Origin: a virus
DNA: 21,241 nucleotides
Direction: 5' to 3' (one strand)
Virus record (IMG/VR): IMGVR_UViG_3300008266_000605
Coordinates: 1-21,241 of that record
Shown: one piece after another, positions 13,009 through 20,973 of the stretch
Numbering within the stretch: the stretch's first letter is position 1
Layout: each line of letters starts with the position of its first letter
Notes under the pieces: model-generated
Told to the model about the DNA's origin: nothing
What the model saw: the letters and a program-made list of their open reading frames with translations, nothing else
The model's database searches: none
Made by a program: the position numbers and the translations under genes

Positions 13009-14153
13009 TGCTTTCTTATTCTATATCCAAATAAAGTAAGGGTAAAATATGTCGGCTTTGTTGTAACCGCTGAAAAGCGAACGAATACAAAGTTAGCAGG
13101 TGGTATCTTATTCGTTGTAGCGGTTACGCTTGTTCCTGTTGTCAGGTTCGTAATTGCTGATCCTGTTGCAAGCCTTGTACCGCCTGCCGTTATGTTTAAA
13201 CTATCATTAAACCAAACCTCCGGCGTTATGCTTGCAGATGTACCCTGCAATGCTACACGATAAGATGTGATAAACATTGTATCCGTTCCATCTAAATAAA
13301 AGCTACCTGCTAAAGTGGAGGTGCTAAATGCAGTCGTATCGCCTGCCGCTGCGCTTCCTACGTTGAAAACGGCAAGGGGTATTGTATCCTGTTTTAATAC
13401 AACTTGTCTATTCTCCCAAATCTGTGAAGCAGTCGTATAGGTTATAGCATCACCCGATTTTGGCGAAGTTATTTTAACGTTATGCAGTTCGTCTAATTCC
13501 TGACCGTTTTGCGGCTTTACATAAATCAAACCATTGCCAGCGTTTGCCCTCTCAACTACACCCACGAAAACAGAATGATAAGGTGCTTCAGGCTTAACCT
13601 TTGTGAAGCCACCCGCCACGCTATCCAGCCATAAAATATCGCCCGCTGTATATGCACCTAAATTGATGCCGCTGACCTGCCCTTGCGTCGTAACCCATCC
13701 AGCTTGACCTGCTGCAATATCCGCCCTCACTATTCCTAAAGTTTTACTACTAAATGTATCGCTTGTATTCTTTGCCAACTTAACCGCTGCCCTGTCACCC
13801 GATGCGCCAAAGATATAAACGACCTGCCCCTTTGTAATCGTAACAGATTCGGCATTGGTTACATAGGCCTTTACTACTGTTGCAGTATCGCTTGCGGCAG
13901 CACCGCCTAACTTTATCCATTGCGTACCTGACCACGAATAAACCGAACTATCTGCAGCAGCATACCTCAATGCACCGGCACGTTTCCCATTGGTTGCAGA
14001 TGTTTGCGGAAGTAAAAAAGTAGAATCAAATGCACCGCCCTTCCATTTATAATAGTTGTTAAAGTTCGTATAAAGAACTCCATCAATAGTCTGCCCATAG
14101 GCAAAATTGATAATCAGTAAACTACAAAAGAATCCTAATATTTTCGCCTTCAT
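13005..14153 (-). CDS. Secreted fibre/baseplate-type structural protein
   Basis: About 382 residues from the Met at 14153; a second ATG at 14165 would add four codons, but the later one places two Lys directly before the hydrophobic core. The signal peptide is MKAKILGFFCSLLIINFAYG, mature start QTIDG. The middle (about 95-260) is a beta-rich domain I know from phage fibre and baseplate proteins: ITKGQVVYIFGASGDRAAVKLA, TLGIVRADIAAGQAGWVTTQG, AGDILWLDSVAGGF, VFVGVVERANAGNGLIYVKPQNG, ELDELHNVKITSPKSGDAI. The C-terminal third is a Thr/Ser-rich beta domain. It overlaps the neck-like gene upstream by 32 bases. The position between neck and lysis genes fits a fibre, but a signal peptide implies export across the inner membrane. 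Confidence 0.82.
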   Translation of the reverse strand: MKAKILGFFCSLLIINFAYGQTIDGVLYTNFNNYYKWKGGAFDSTFLLPQTSATNGKRAGALRYAAADSSVYSWSGTQWIKLGGAAASDTATVVKAYVTNAESVTITKGQVVYIFGASGDRAAVKLAKNTSDTFSSKTLGIVRADIAAGQAGWVTTQGQVSGINLGAYTAGDILWLDSVAGGFTKVKPEAPYHSVFVGVVERANAGNGLIYVKPQNGQELDELHNVKITSPKSGDAITYTTASQIWENRQVVLKQDTIPLAVFNVGSAAAGDTTAFSTSTLAGSFYLDGTDTMFITSYRVALQGTSASITPEVWFNDSLNITAGGTRLATGSAITNLTTGTSVTATTNKIPPANFVFVRFSAVTTKPTYFTLTLFGYRIRKQ

Positions 14154-14829
14154 TGACAGAACCATTTATTGTTATTGTTTTTGTTGTTGCATTATGGGTA
14201 ATATACCTGCGATCTGACCTCACCACATACGTCTGCAATATACCATCGATAAATACAAAAGGAGGGATAGTTAACTGATTATTTTGATAATCAGTATCTC
14301 CCTGCTCCATCGGCTGCCCGGTACCTACTATGAAATCTGCAACTGTCATAAATCTATTTGTATTAATATATACGACATTGCCATTCGGTAACTCATAATC
14401 AGATGGCACCTGACAGGCATTGTAAATAATAGGTAGTTTTAACGACATCTCAAAAGTAACCCCTGCTAATATATCTTCCTGACCCTGCCTGAAATACTCA
14501 AAGTTTGCAGACCTTTCCATCTTCCATTCATGTAAATCCCACCCTACCTGAGCCAATAAATCATGCCCTATCTGCTCACAATCGCTCTGCATCTCAAGTT
14601 CATCCATATTTTCAACATGATGAATGTCCGCAATGGTTACTAAAATCTGATAAGTCTTTTCTTTGCCGGTAATAGATGATGTATTAAGCGTGTACCATAC
14701 GGCAGGATATTCAACATCTTTATAGTCGAATACAATAAAGTCCTCAGCTTTTACGTGCTTTGCCGTCCTTACCATTTTGTGGCCGGAGGCTATCTCGATC
14801 AGCTTTTTTATTATTTGATTGAGCGTCAT
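14122..14829 (-). CDS. Neck/tail-completion-like structural protein
   Basis: A 235-residue protein. The N-terminal part (about 1-155) has the strand-helix layout of phage head-closure or tail-completion proteins (YPAVWYTLNTSSITGKEKTYQILVTIADIHH, then DELEMQSDCEQIGHDLLAQVGWD). The C-terminal about 60 residues form a separate beta module (PPFVFIDGILQTYVV, DRRYI, TKTITINGS, GENIRI) that is clearly similar to the module in the partial gene at the right edge. Placement after a DUF6712-like connector supports a head-tail junction role. The exact family is not recognised. Confidence 0.65.
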   Translation of the reverse strand: MTLNQIIKKLIEIASGHKMVRTAKHVKAEDFIVFDYKDVEYPAVWYTLNTSSITGKEKTYQILVTIADIHHVENMDELEMQSDCEQIGHDLLAQVGWDLHEWKMERSANFEYFRQGQEDILAGVTFEMSLKLPIIYNACQVPSDYELPNGNVVYINTNRFMTVADFIVGTGQPMEQGDTDYQNNQLTIPPFVFIDGILQTYVVRSDRRYITHNATTKTITINGSVNEGENIRILL

Positions 14830-14883
14830 GTTTTTTAAGATAAGCCTTTAACAGCTTTTGTATTTTGTTAGTATATTGATTGT

Positions 14884-15468
14884 TCATCGGCAACAGGATA
14901 AAAACTCATAACGATACCATTTAGGCATCTCTTTACGGCTAACATCAGTATTACCTAAATAAATACCAATTTCAAAGCTCGTACGCTTTGGCACAAAAGT
15001 ATCTACACGGCTGCCAGGATTTATATATTCCTGAAACTTATTACCATTGCCAGCCTCCTCAATTAAATACCTGATAAGCCTTTCCAAATACCATTCCGCC
15101 CTATTCTTAAATTTAGCAGTAAAATCATCAATCTCTGAACTACTTACCGCTTCGCTATTCTCAGTCGTTTTACGTGTAAGCCCTTTGTTCCATAACTGAA
15201 AAGATAAAGCTGGAGCAAGTTCACTAATTGTGTAATGTATAAGAGGATCTCTGATATAATCTTTTAATAGCGTTTCTTCGTCTGCCGTCAAATCATCATT
15301 GTCAATCCCATCCTGCAATCTCTCATATAAAGCAGTACCCAAAACAGGAAGCAGATACATCTCCTGAACCGCCTTAATTTCAGGTACAATCATTTTTGAA
15401 TCTATGTTTTTATGTACGGCTGAACGCTCATAAATATTTTCAGGACTGATAAATAATATATCTCTCAT
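14884..15468 (-). CDS. DUF6712-like head-tail connector protein
   Basis: A 194-residue protein starting DILFISPENIYERSAVHKNIDSKMIVPEIKAVQEMYLLPVLGTALYERLQ, which matches the pattern I associate with DUF6712 proteins of Bacteroidota phages: a helical connector following the portal. The rest is helical (LIHYTISELAPALSFQLWNKGL, then NRAEWYLERLIRYLIEEAG) with a short strand-rich end. It starts 3 bases after the portal stop. A role in joining head and tail is inferred from family and position. It ends with a 54-base gap before the next gene, in which I see no terminator or promoter. Confidence 0.72.
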   Translation of the reverse strand: MRDILFISPENIYERSAVHKNIDSKMIVPEIKAVQEMYLLPVLGTALYERLQDGIDNDDLTADEETLLKDYIRDPLIHYTISELAPALSFQLWNKGLTRKTTENSEAVSSSEIDDFTAKFKNRAEWYLERLIRYLIEEAGNGNKFQEYINPGSRVDTFVPKRTSFEIGIYLGNTDVSRKEMPKWYRYEFLSCCR

Positions 15469-15471
15469 GTT

Positions 15472-17421
15472 TTATTTTTTCTTCATTACAATATTAGACT
15501 GCCAATTGTGACGGCATGATACAGAATGAGTGCCATTTGGCTTTGTCCACCAACCTCCACGCCTATCCCATACGCTGTAACCTAATCTCATACTCATAGA
15601 TTCAATTTCGCTACGTGACCATAACTTATCCATTTCCAATAAACGAGCGCAAAAATCACGATTCCTGTCATCCTGCGGACCTTCATAAGAATAAAGGATT
15701 TTGAAATTAAGCGTTTCAGGTTTCTTATCTGTTTGCGTTTTCAATGGCTCTGTCAAAGTCCTTTCAATAACTTCATCCTGTCCTACCTTTGTAACCTTCA
15801 CAGATATACGACCTTCGCTCGCTAAACGCTTTAATATTTCTTTAACGCTGTCAACCTCCAAATCCAATGTTTCTGCAATAACATCAGGGGTTATGCGCTT
15901 ATCTTTACGCAACAAATCCATTACGTTTGTTTCTATCTGTGTAACATCAGCAAATGTTTCTTTACCGAAAACAAACTTTGAACTTTTTACAATCAAATAA
16001 TCGCTTTTTAATTCTCCACACTTTGCAAATTCAGCTAATAATAATTCATCCTTTTCATGACTGCTGAACTCCTGCACCTCATTATCTATTGAAAGCATCG
16101 TATTCACTTCATCATCATTCAATCCTAAACTACTTTTCAAAAGTAACTTCGCCTGATCCTGACTGATTTCACCTTTCTCAAACTTTCTAATAATCCGTGT
16201 AAGGCTCTGCCATTGGCGGCCGCTTAGGTTTTTGAGATTCTCATTAACTGGTGCACTTTGAACTGGTGCACTTGCATCCGCAGGCGGTGTACTTATTTCA
16301 GGATATTGCGAAGCATCAATACCTATCTTTTCCAATAACCATTTCTTTGGAGCTATCTGTAAAAGCGTCTGTTCGCTAAATTCAAAGCCTATCGGCTCAA
16401 CTGGTATTATCTTATGCTCCTGACCTGTAACCTCCTTAAAAAGCAGTTCTAATGCTTGCTGTTTGTCATTTACATAGGTATTCTTAAATATCTCATAAGC
16501 ATCTCTAATCTCACTACGCCCGCCTAATTGCCCCTCAACACGAATACCAAACAGCATCGGACTTGTAACCTGATGCCCACTAAATATCTCCTGCTGTACG
16601 CTTTTAGCCAATATATCAAAATGCTTATCTAATTCCGTACTGCTTAAATCGTCAAGTTGTGGCCGTTTATTCGGATCTTTTCCGAAGTTCAATACAATAT
16701 TTCCCGCATTTTCACTACCCGTAAACTTACTCTTAAATCCTTTCTCAATCTCTCTTTTCTCCTCCTCCGTAGGTATGCCCTCAAAAAAGCTAATCATCTT
16801 TGAAGCAAACATCCCATTTGTAATCGTACTCAAATGATATTTACTAATTTCAATATCAGTCTGTATAGAATTAAGCGCACCCATGTAACCCGGATAAGAA
16901 TAAGTTTCAACACCCGGCCGATACTCTTTGTAATAAAGTATCTGTGTCTGATTGCGAAGCATAGCCACATCTAACTTAGGATCGTAGGCTGCAAATACTT
17001 TCGGTTCATCCTTTTTGTAACTATCCCAATCCTTCACATAAAACTGCGTATTATCTTTGCTTGATCTTACCTTTTGATAAGGTACATGATAAAAAGCACC
17101 GATATTGCCAGCCGCATTGTACTGAATCTCTAAATAACAACCACCGAAAACCTCAATATCTAAACAGGCTTTTTTAAGTATTTCATTGCAGTTTTCATAA
17201 GGGTTTGCCTGTACTACTTCGTCAAATCCCTTACCTACAATGTAATTCACCTTACCCAACACTATACCATTATGCTTGCTGCTTTTATTAAACATTGTCA
17301 GCAGCATATTTGGGAACTTATTATCTTCCCCAAACATAACCCAGCCCTTATTTGGCAGTTCCTTCATTACAGGAACTTTAACATCTGCAAACTTTATAAA
17401 ACTCACACTATGTCGCATCAT
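15472..17421 (-). CDS. Phage portal protein with wHTH and CRHxW C-terminal extensions
   Basis: A 649-residue protein. Residues about 1-350 are a portal: GEDNKFPNMLLTMFNKSSKHNGIV, IVGKGF, DIEVFGGCYLEIQYN, FYHVPYQKVR, TEEEKREIEKGFKSKF, and VTSPMLFGIRVEGQLGGRSEIRDAYE. The portal forms the dodecameric DNA channel at one capsid vertex. A Pro/Ala-rich linker (379-394) follows, holding a 16-base tandem repeat (AACTGGTGCACTT at 16245 and 16261). Residues about 495-545 look like a winged helix (ETNVMDLLRKDKRITPDVIA...EILKRLASEGRISV). Residues about 573-645 form a Cys/His domain (RNRDFCARLL, RRGGWW, SCRHNW) resembling the end of MuF-type head proteins. It overlaps the upstream gene by 14 bases; a second ATG follows the first. 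Confidence 0.85.
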   Translation of the reverse strand: MMRHSVSFIKFADVKVPVMKELPNKGWVMFGEDNKFPNMLLTMFNKSSKHNGIVLGKVNYIVGKGFDEVVQANPYENCNEILKKACLDIEVFGGCYLEIQYNAAGNIGAFYHVPYQKVRSSKDNTQFYVKDWDSYKKDEPKVFAAYDPKLDVAMLRNQTQILYYKEYRPGVETYSYPGYMGALNSIQTDIEISKYHLSTITNGMFASKMISFFEGIPTEEEKREIEKGFKSKFTGSENAGNIVLNFGKDPNKRPQLDDLSSTELDKHFDILAKSVQQEIFSGHQVTSPMLFGIRVEGQLGGRSEIRDAYEIFKNTYVNDKQQALELLFKEVTGQEHKIIPVEPIGFEFSEQTLLQIAPKKWLLEKIGIDASQYPEISTPPADASAPVQSAPVNENLKNLSGRQWQSLTRIIRKFEKGEISQDQAKLLLKSSLGLNDDEVNTMLSIDNEVQEFSSHEKDELLLAEFAKCGELKSDYLIVKSSKFVFGKETFADVTQIETNVMDLLRKDKRITPDVIAETLDLEVDSVKEILKRLASEGRISVKVTKVGQDEVIERTLTEPLKTQTDKKPETLNFKILYSYEGPQDDRNRDFCARLLEMDKLWSRSEIESMSMRLGYSVWDRRGGWWTKPNGTHSVSCRHNWQSNIVMKKK

Positions 17422-17794
17422 ATACTTTGTATGTTGTTGGATTATCGTATTTTGTTGTCGTTACATCCTGACCATCAGATAAAAACATTAGCCCCGTTTC
17501 AACCACCGCACCTGCACTCGCCTCAATCAAATTAGAAGGGCTTGCCTGTTCATATATCGTATAGGTAAACCACCCTTCCTCATAATTAGCAAAGTAAGTA
17601 TTTACAACTACGTCAAACTCATTAAACCTATCCTTATATAAACTCTGATCGGCACTATTTACCAAAACAAACTTTACCTTTTCATTCGTTATTCTCGACT
17701 GAAAAACACAGAGAAAGTTAGCATCTAAAATCGTCTGCTTCTCCTTTAATGTGAGATAAATTGTATCGGTATTGCCTTTTGTGAACTTAATCAT
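17408..17794 (-). CDS. Small virion-region protein
   Basis: About 128 residues from the ATG at 17794. A longer frame from a TTG at 17818 would run into the terminator stem, so the ATG is preferred. The protein is beta-rich: MIKFTKGNTDTIYLTLKEKQ at the start, EEGWFTYTIYEQ in the middle and AVVETGLMFLSDG later. I recall similar small proteins next to the portal in Bacteroidota phages, without known function. It lies after the terminator and 13 bases into the portal gene, so it seems to be the first gene of the downstream transcription unit. Confidence 0.68.
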   Translation of the reverse strand: MIKFTKGNTDTIYLTLKEKQTILDANFLCVFQSRITNEKVKFVLVNSADQSLYKDRFNEFDVVVNTYFANYEEGWFTYTIYEQASPSNLIEASAGAVVETGLMFLSDGQDVTTTKYDNPTTYKVYDAT

Positions 17795-17814
17795 TTCAAT
17801 ATAAATACCATTAA

Positions 17815-17845
17815 ACAAAAACGCCCGCCTATTTCAGGCAGGCGC
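17815..17845 (-). terminator. Terminator after the tail-tube-like gene
   Basis: On the minus strand a 9-bp stem with one mismatch (CGCCTGCCT with AGGCGGGCG, loop GAAAT) is followed by TTTTTGTTT. It begins 22 bases after the stop at 17867. It would end or reduce transcripts of the capsid and tube-like genes before the portal. Confidence 0.75.
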
Positions 17846-17866
17846 TTAACCATTAATCATCTATTC

Positions 17867-18385
17867 TTAACCGGCAGTTTCCAAAGCCGCAGCTACTGTG
17901 CTATTCACTTCATACAGTTGGTCAGGCTCTTTACCAATAAATACAAGGCTGTAACCTGAACGATCACCGAATGCAGTTCCGCTTCCGCTTGTACTTCCAC
18001 TCATATCTAAGCCTCTTTCCTTACCCAGCATCCAAAACTTATTATTGTTATCCTTAACAACCGCAACCAGAATATTCTGCGCCAACAATTTCAGCTCAGT
18101 ATTGATGGCAGCGGATAATTTGTTTACTACGATGGTAAGATTTTGTTCAAAGAACAAAGTACCGTTTTCGCTTGATACTGTAGGATTATGAGTAAATGAT
18201 CCAGTTTCTTTTGGCAGTTCATACTTCCAGAAACGTTTACCGGCAGCCTTAGTCAAACCAGTAACTACACCGGATGCAGCTACAATACCACTTACATTAC
18301 CTTTCTCGATAAAGTAAACCTCTGTAATCCCACCGGCTGAATCTTTACAATCCAAACTATATCCTTGCGTAAGTGCGCAGGCCAT
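17867..18385 (-). CDS. Major virion protein, tail-tube-like
   Basis: A 172-residue protein: ALTQGYSLDCKDSAGGITEVYFIEKGNV, then RFWKYELPKETGSFTHNPTVSSENGTLFFEQNLTIVVNKL, then KLLAQNILVAVVKDNNNKFWMLGKERGLDM and a Ser/Gly-rich loop before GDRSGYSLVFIGKEPD. It is beta-rich and matches a protein type I recall as common in Bacteroidota phages, annotated only as structural. The beta-rich pattern and position next to the capsid protein, in a unit bounded by strong hairpins, suggest an abundant virion component such as tail tube or head decoration; the choice is open. Confidence 0.72.
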   Translation of the reverse strand: MACALTQGYSLDCKDSAGGITEVYFIEKGNVSGIVAASGVVTGLTKAAGKRFWKYELPKETGSFTHNPTVSSENGTLFFEQNLTIVVNKLSAAINTELKLLAQNILVAVVKDNNNKFWMLGKERGLDMSGSTSGSGTAFGDRSGYSLVFIGKEPDQLYEVNSTVAAALETAG

Positions 18386-18397
18386 ATTATTATGTTT

Positions 18398-18424
18398 TAA
18401 GAAAGGGCGGCCATTGACCGCCCT
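18398..18424 (-). terminator. Hairpin after the capsid gene, probable partial terminator
   Basis: On the minus strand AGGGCGG (18424-18418), a 7-base loop and CCGCCCT (18410-18404), a perfect 7-bp GC-rich stem, followed by TTCTTAAAA. It starts 14 bases after the capsid stop. The T run is interrupted, so partial termination or mRNA 3'-end protection is more likely than a full stop. Confidence 0.6.
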
Positions 18425-18438
18425 ATGTTATTAATCAA

Positions 18439-19416
18439 TTACGCTTCGAACTTAGTTATTTCGTCTGGGAAGGCGAATTGAATTCCCAGCTTAAATGAAG
18501 CAGAAAACTTCATGTTTCTGTCATCCTGAGAATACCACATCTCAAAGTTATCTTCTTCACCTTGCAGATCAACTCCCATGGAGATATTGCTCATTCTGAA
18601 AGCATAAATATCATTAGTGCCAGTCAGACCATGAACAGGAACAACGCTATATGAAGTACCGGGAACTTTGAACTCGGCAGCAGGTGCATTATTTTCAGTA
18701 CCAGGATTGTAATGATACAGATTTGCATCTACATAAGCCTGAATCAGCAAATCGTAAGTATCCCATCCTACGAAGATGCGCACATCATTCTTTCCTTTGA
18801 TCTTAGCAGGCAGAGCCTTAATAACAGCAAGTACAGCAGCCTTAGCTTTTGTAGTCGAATCGATAGCTGTGATAGGCGCACCGGCACCATAAAATCCAGT
18901 TACGTTAGCATCTACAACTGTTGCACCTGCATCAGATACAAGCTGCTTAACACCTTTGAACTTATTGAGCAGTCCATTAGTTCCACCGTAACCGCTACCA
19001 GTAGCTTGCCAGATAGCAACTTCCAGAGCTTCGGCAATCAGACCGGCTTTCAATGCTGTATATTCTTGAGCGAAAGCAAAAGTTTCATAATTGCTTCCTG
19101 CAGTCAGAGCCTTTTGCAGATACTTACCTTCCAGATCTTTCGGGCAGATAATCTCTTGTATCTTCACTTTTCCGACTGTAAGCGTTCGCTGCGTAAATTC
19201 GCTGGTTCCGCTTGCAGAAAATCCGCAAGATGAATCATCCTGAAAGAATACATCAGTAGCCATTCTGTTTACCGTTTCGCTGGACTTTACACCAGTCATA
19301 ACGTTACCTTCTGCAATAATCATTTGTTGAGTGCGAGCCTCAAACAAAGACTGTGTAACGAGTTGCTTCTCGTTTTGTTCTACGTAGGCTGTCAAGCCAG
19401 TTACTAATAAAGACAT
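18439..19416 (-). CDS. Major capsid protein
   Basis: A 325-residue protein with the features of an HK97-fold capsid protein of Bacteroidota phages: an N-terminal helical arm (LTAYVEQNEKQLVTQSLFEARTQQM), a long strand region (RTLTVGKVKIQEIICPKDLEG), a helix (EYTALKAGLIAEALEVAIWQATG), the spine-like AVLAVIKALPAKIKGKNDVRIFVGWDTYDLLIQAYVDANLYHY, then VPGTSYSVVPVHGL and a C-terminal strand pair (NMKFSASFKLGIQFAFPDEI). It follows a scaffold-like gene by 6 bases and is followed by its own hairpin. There is no N-terminal propeptide or visible protease gene, so maturation cleavage is uncertain. Confidence 0.82.
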   Translation of the reverse strand: MSLLVTGLTAYVEQNEKQLVTQSLFEARTQQMIIAEGNVMTGVKSSETVNRMATDVFFQDDSSCGFSASGTSEFTQRTLTVGKVKIQEIICPKDLEGKYLQKALTAGSNYETFAFAQEYTALKAGLIAEALEVAIWQATGSGYGGTNGLLNKFKGVKQLVSDAGATVVDANVTGFYGAGAPITAIDSTTKAKAAVLAVIKALPAKIKGKNDVRIFVGWDTYDLLIQAYVDANLYHYNPGTENNAPAAEFKVPGTSYSVVPVHGLTGTNDIYAFRMSNISMGVDLQGEEDNFEMWYSQDDRNMKFSASFKLGIQFAFPDEITKFEA

Positions 19417-19422
19417 CTTATT

Positions 19423-20007
19423 TTACTTTTTTAATTGTGATACAAAATTTGAATACGCTTTTATCTTATCTGCTTTTGTAGAAGCAGAATGCTTTGTGAA
19501 TTGATTAGGCATTTCGGCGGGTGCTTGTGAAGGCACATTTACCAAAGTGTCTACAAGGTTTATAAGACCCTGCATAGCTTCTCTTTGTTTACCGAATGCC
19601 GCTTTAAGACCTTCATAATCAGATTGCAATGCGGAGAAGTTAGATTCATAAGCAGAAAATTTACCTTCCATTTCAGCAATTTTCTTCTTCATTTCCTCAT
19701 CTTCTTTTTTCTTTACATCTTCAGCACTTTCAATCTCAATCTCTACTTTTTCTTCAGCCTCTTTTGGCATGATTTCGGTAATGGTACCGGATTCGTCAAT
19801 AATAAACTTAGTGCCGTCTGCCAAAGTGTGACCACCGGCAGGAGCAGGGCTACCATCTTCGAGGGTTACCTTTCCGCCAACCTCTAAACTTGTGATTAAT
19901 ACCTTAGTCCCATCTTCCAAAGAATAGGAAGGGGCGGGCTGCGTTTCTTCCTGAAACACCAGCTTTTTTACTTCTTGCAATAATTCGATCGGACTTTTCA
20001 TAACCAT
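19423..20007 (-). CDS. Scaffold-like capsid assembly protein
   Basis: A 194-residue acidic protein. Residues about 25-80 are a beta-rich module with recurring SLEDGT, TLEDGS and TLADGT turns (YSLEDGTKVLI ... GGKVTLEDGSPAP ... HTLADGTKFII). Residues 80-155 are a highly charged coiled coil (EEKVEIEIESAEDVKKKEDEEMKKKIAEMEGKF then ALQSDYEGLKAAFGKQ). The end is basic (KHSASTKADKIKAYSNFVSQLKK). A coiled coil with a basic C-terminal tail just before the capsid gene is the usual layout of scaffolding proteins. ATG codons at 20007 and 20001 are both possible starts. Confidence 0.7.
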   Translation of the reverse strand: MVMKSPIELLQEVKKLVFQEETQPAPSYSLEDGTKVLITSLEVGGKVTLEDGSPAPAGGHTLADGTKFIIDESGTITEIMPKEAEEKVEIEIESAEDVKKKEDEEMKKKIAEMEGKFSAYESNFSALQSDYEGLKAAFGKQREAMQGLINLVDTLVNVPSQAPAEMPNQFTKHSASTKADKIKAYSNFVSQLKK

Positions 20008-20040
20008 ATATACACAGTATCTAAAAAATACCCCATTTTG

Positions 20041-20973
20041 CTATGAAAGTAAGTCCTGGAAAGCCTTTCGCCTCGTTTCGTTTATTTCATTAAAGTTGTA
20101 ATATTTGTCGCAATATTGATGCAGTTTTGCCCCCTGCTCATCCCTTAAATCCTTATCATTTACAAGCCTGTTAATATGCTTTAACCAATCTTGCCTATCG
20201 TTTACGTAATTAATAACATCATCAGGAAAGCCCAAATAAGGATGAACCGCACTAACCACCACAGGCACACCCTTACCAGCTGCCTCCAATATCTTAATAT
20301 TTGACTTGTACTTGTTAAAATTATTCTTAACCAATGGAATAAGCATGATGTCAGCATACTTAAATAGGTCGTAATAATTAAACACATCCATACCCCTAAA
20401 TAAGGTATGTGTAAGCCGTTTATCCGATGTGAAATAGTTAGCCATGCGCCGCCAATAATATCGCTCAGTTTCATTACTATCTGCATACCCACCTAAAACC
20501 ATCTGTACATTACCATCCAGCTTTTTCATCGGCCCCTGCAATAGCTTCAAATCCTGCTCATGTGTAATCCCTCCAGCCCAGAATAGCTTTATTGTATCAG
20601 TTGCCACCCTTTCGCCATTAAATTGACTCTGACCGTATGGTATCGCATTCGGTACTATTAAAACATTAGGATTATGTACGGATATTGCTTCAGCTAACCT
20701 ATCATGCGTGCAGGTAACTAAATCAGCATCCCTCATGTGTTTTATAAGATTTGAAGCATAGTTAGTTTCGTTAAAAAAGTCAAACATCAGATGATCGGCA
20801 TTTAGTAACCAATAATCATCGACATCGACCACTAACTTAAATCCATACTTTTTACGCAGCTCAAAAAGGTCATTCTTATCCCATGTCCGATTTATGAAAA
20901 CAATATCGTATTTCTTTTCGGCAAGTTCTTCCTCCGTTATGGTATCTGTAATCCTGCCATATTCTTTCGGCAT
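20041..20973 (-). CDS. GT4-like glycosyltransferase
   Basis: A 310-residue GT-B-fold glycosyltransferase. Visible pieces: YDIVFINRTWDKNDLFELRKKYG and VVDVDDYWLL in the N-terminal Rossmann half, ADLVTCTHDRLAEAIS and VPNAIPYG at the hinge, FWAGGITHEQDL starting the second half, and IKILEAAGKGVPVVVSAVHPY as the donor-sugar EX7E-type segment. It transfers a sugar to an unknown acceptor, possibly a virion protein or host surface glycan. The start follows AGGAGA by 11 bases; a stop in the same frame lies six codons upstream, so it cannot extend. Compared with similar phage enzymes I recall, the first strand seems missing, so an N-terminal truncation is possible. It lies among virion genes and overlaps the upstream frame by 98 bases. 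Confidence 0.82.
   Translation of the reverse strand: MPKEYGRITDTITEEELAEKKYDIVFINRTWDKNDLFELRKKYGFKLVVDVDDYWLLNADHLMFDFFNETNYASNLIKHMRDADLVTCTHDRLAEAISVHNPNVLIVPNAIPYGQSQFNGERVATDTIKLFWAGGITHEQDLKLLQGPMKKLDGNVQMVLGGYADSNETERYYWRRMANYFTSDKRLTHTLFRGMDVFNYYDLFKYADIMLIPLVKNNFNKYKSNIKILEAAGKGVPVVVSAVHPYLGFPDDVINYVNDRQDWLKHINRLVNDKDLRDEQGAKLHQYCDKYYNFNEINETRRKAFQDLLS

Noticed and set aside
17795-17820. Bacteroidota-type promoter before the gene at 17408
   Set aside because: The minus-strand TTTTTG and TATATTG are close to the consensus elements, but the spacing is only about 12 bases and one T of the -7 element is missing.
18712-19233. 173-codon ORF opposite the capsid gene
   Set aside because: Fully antisense to the capsid gene, Ser/Cys-rich, no motif and no leader.
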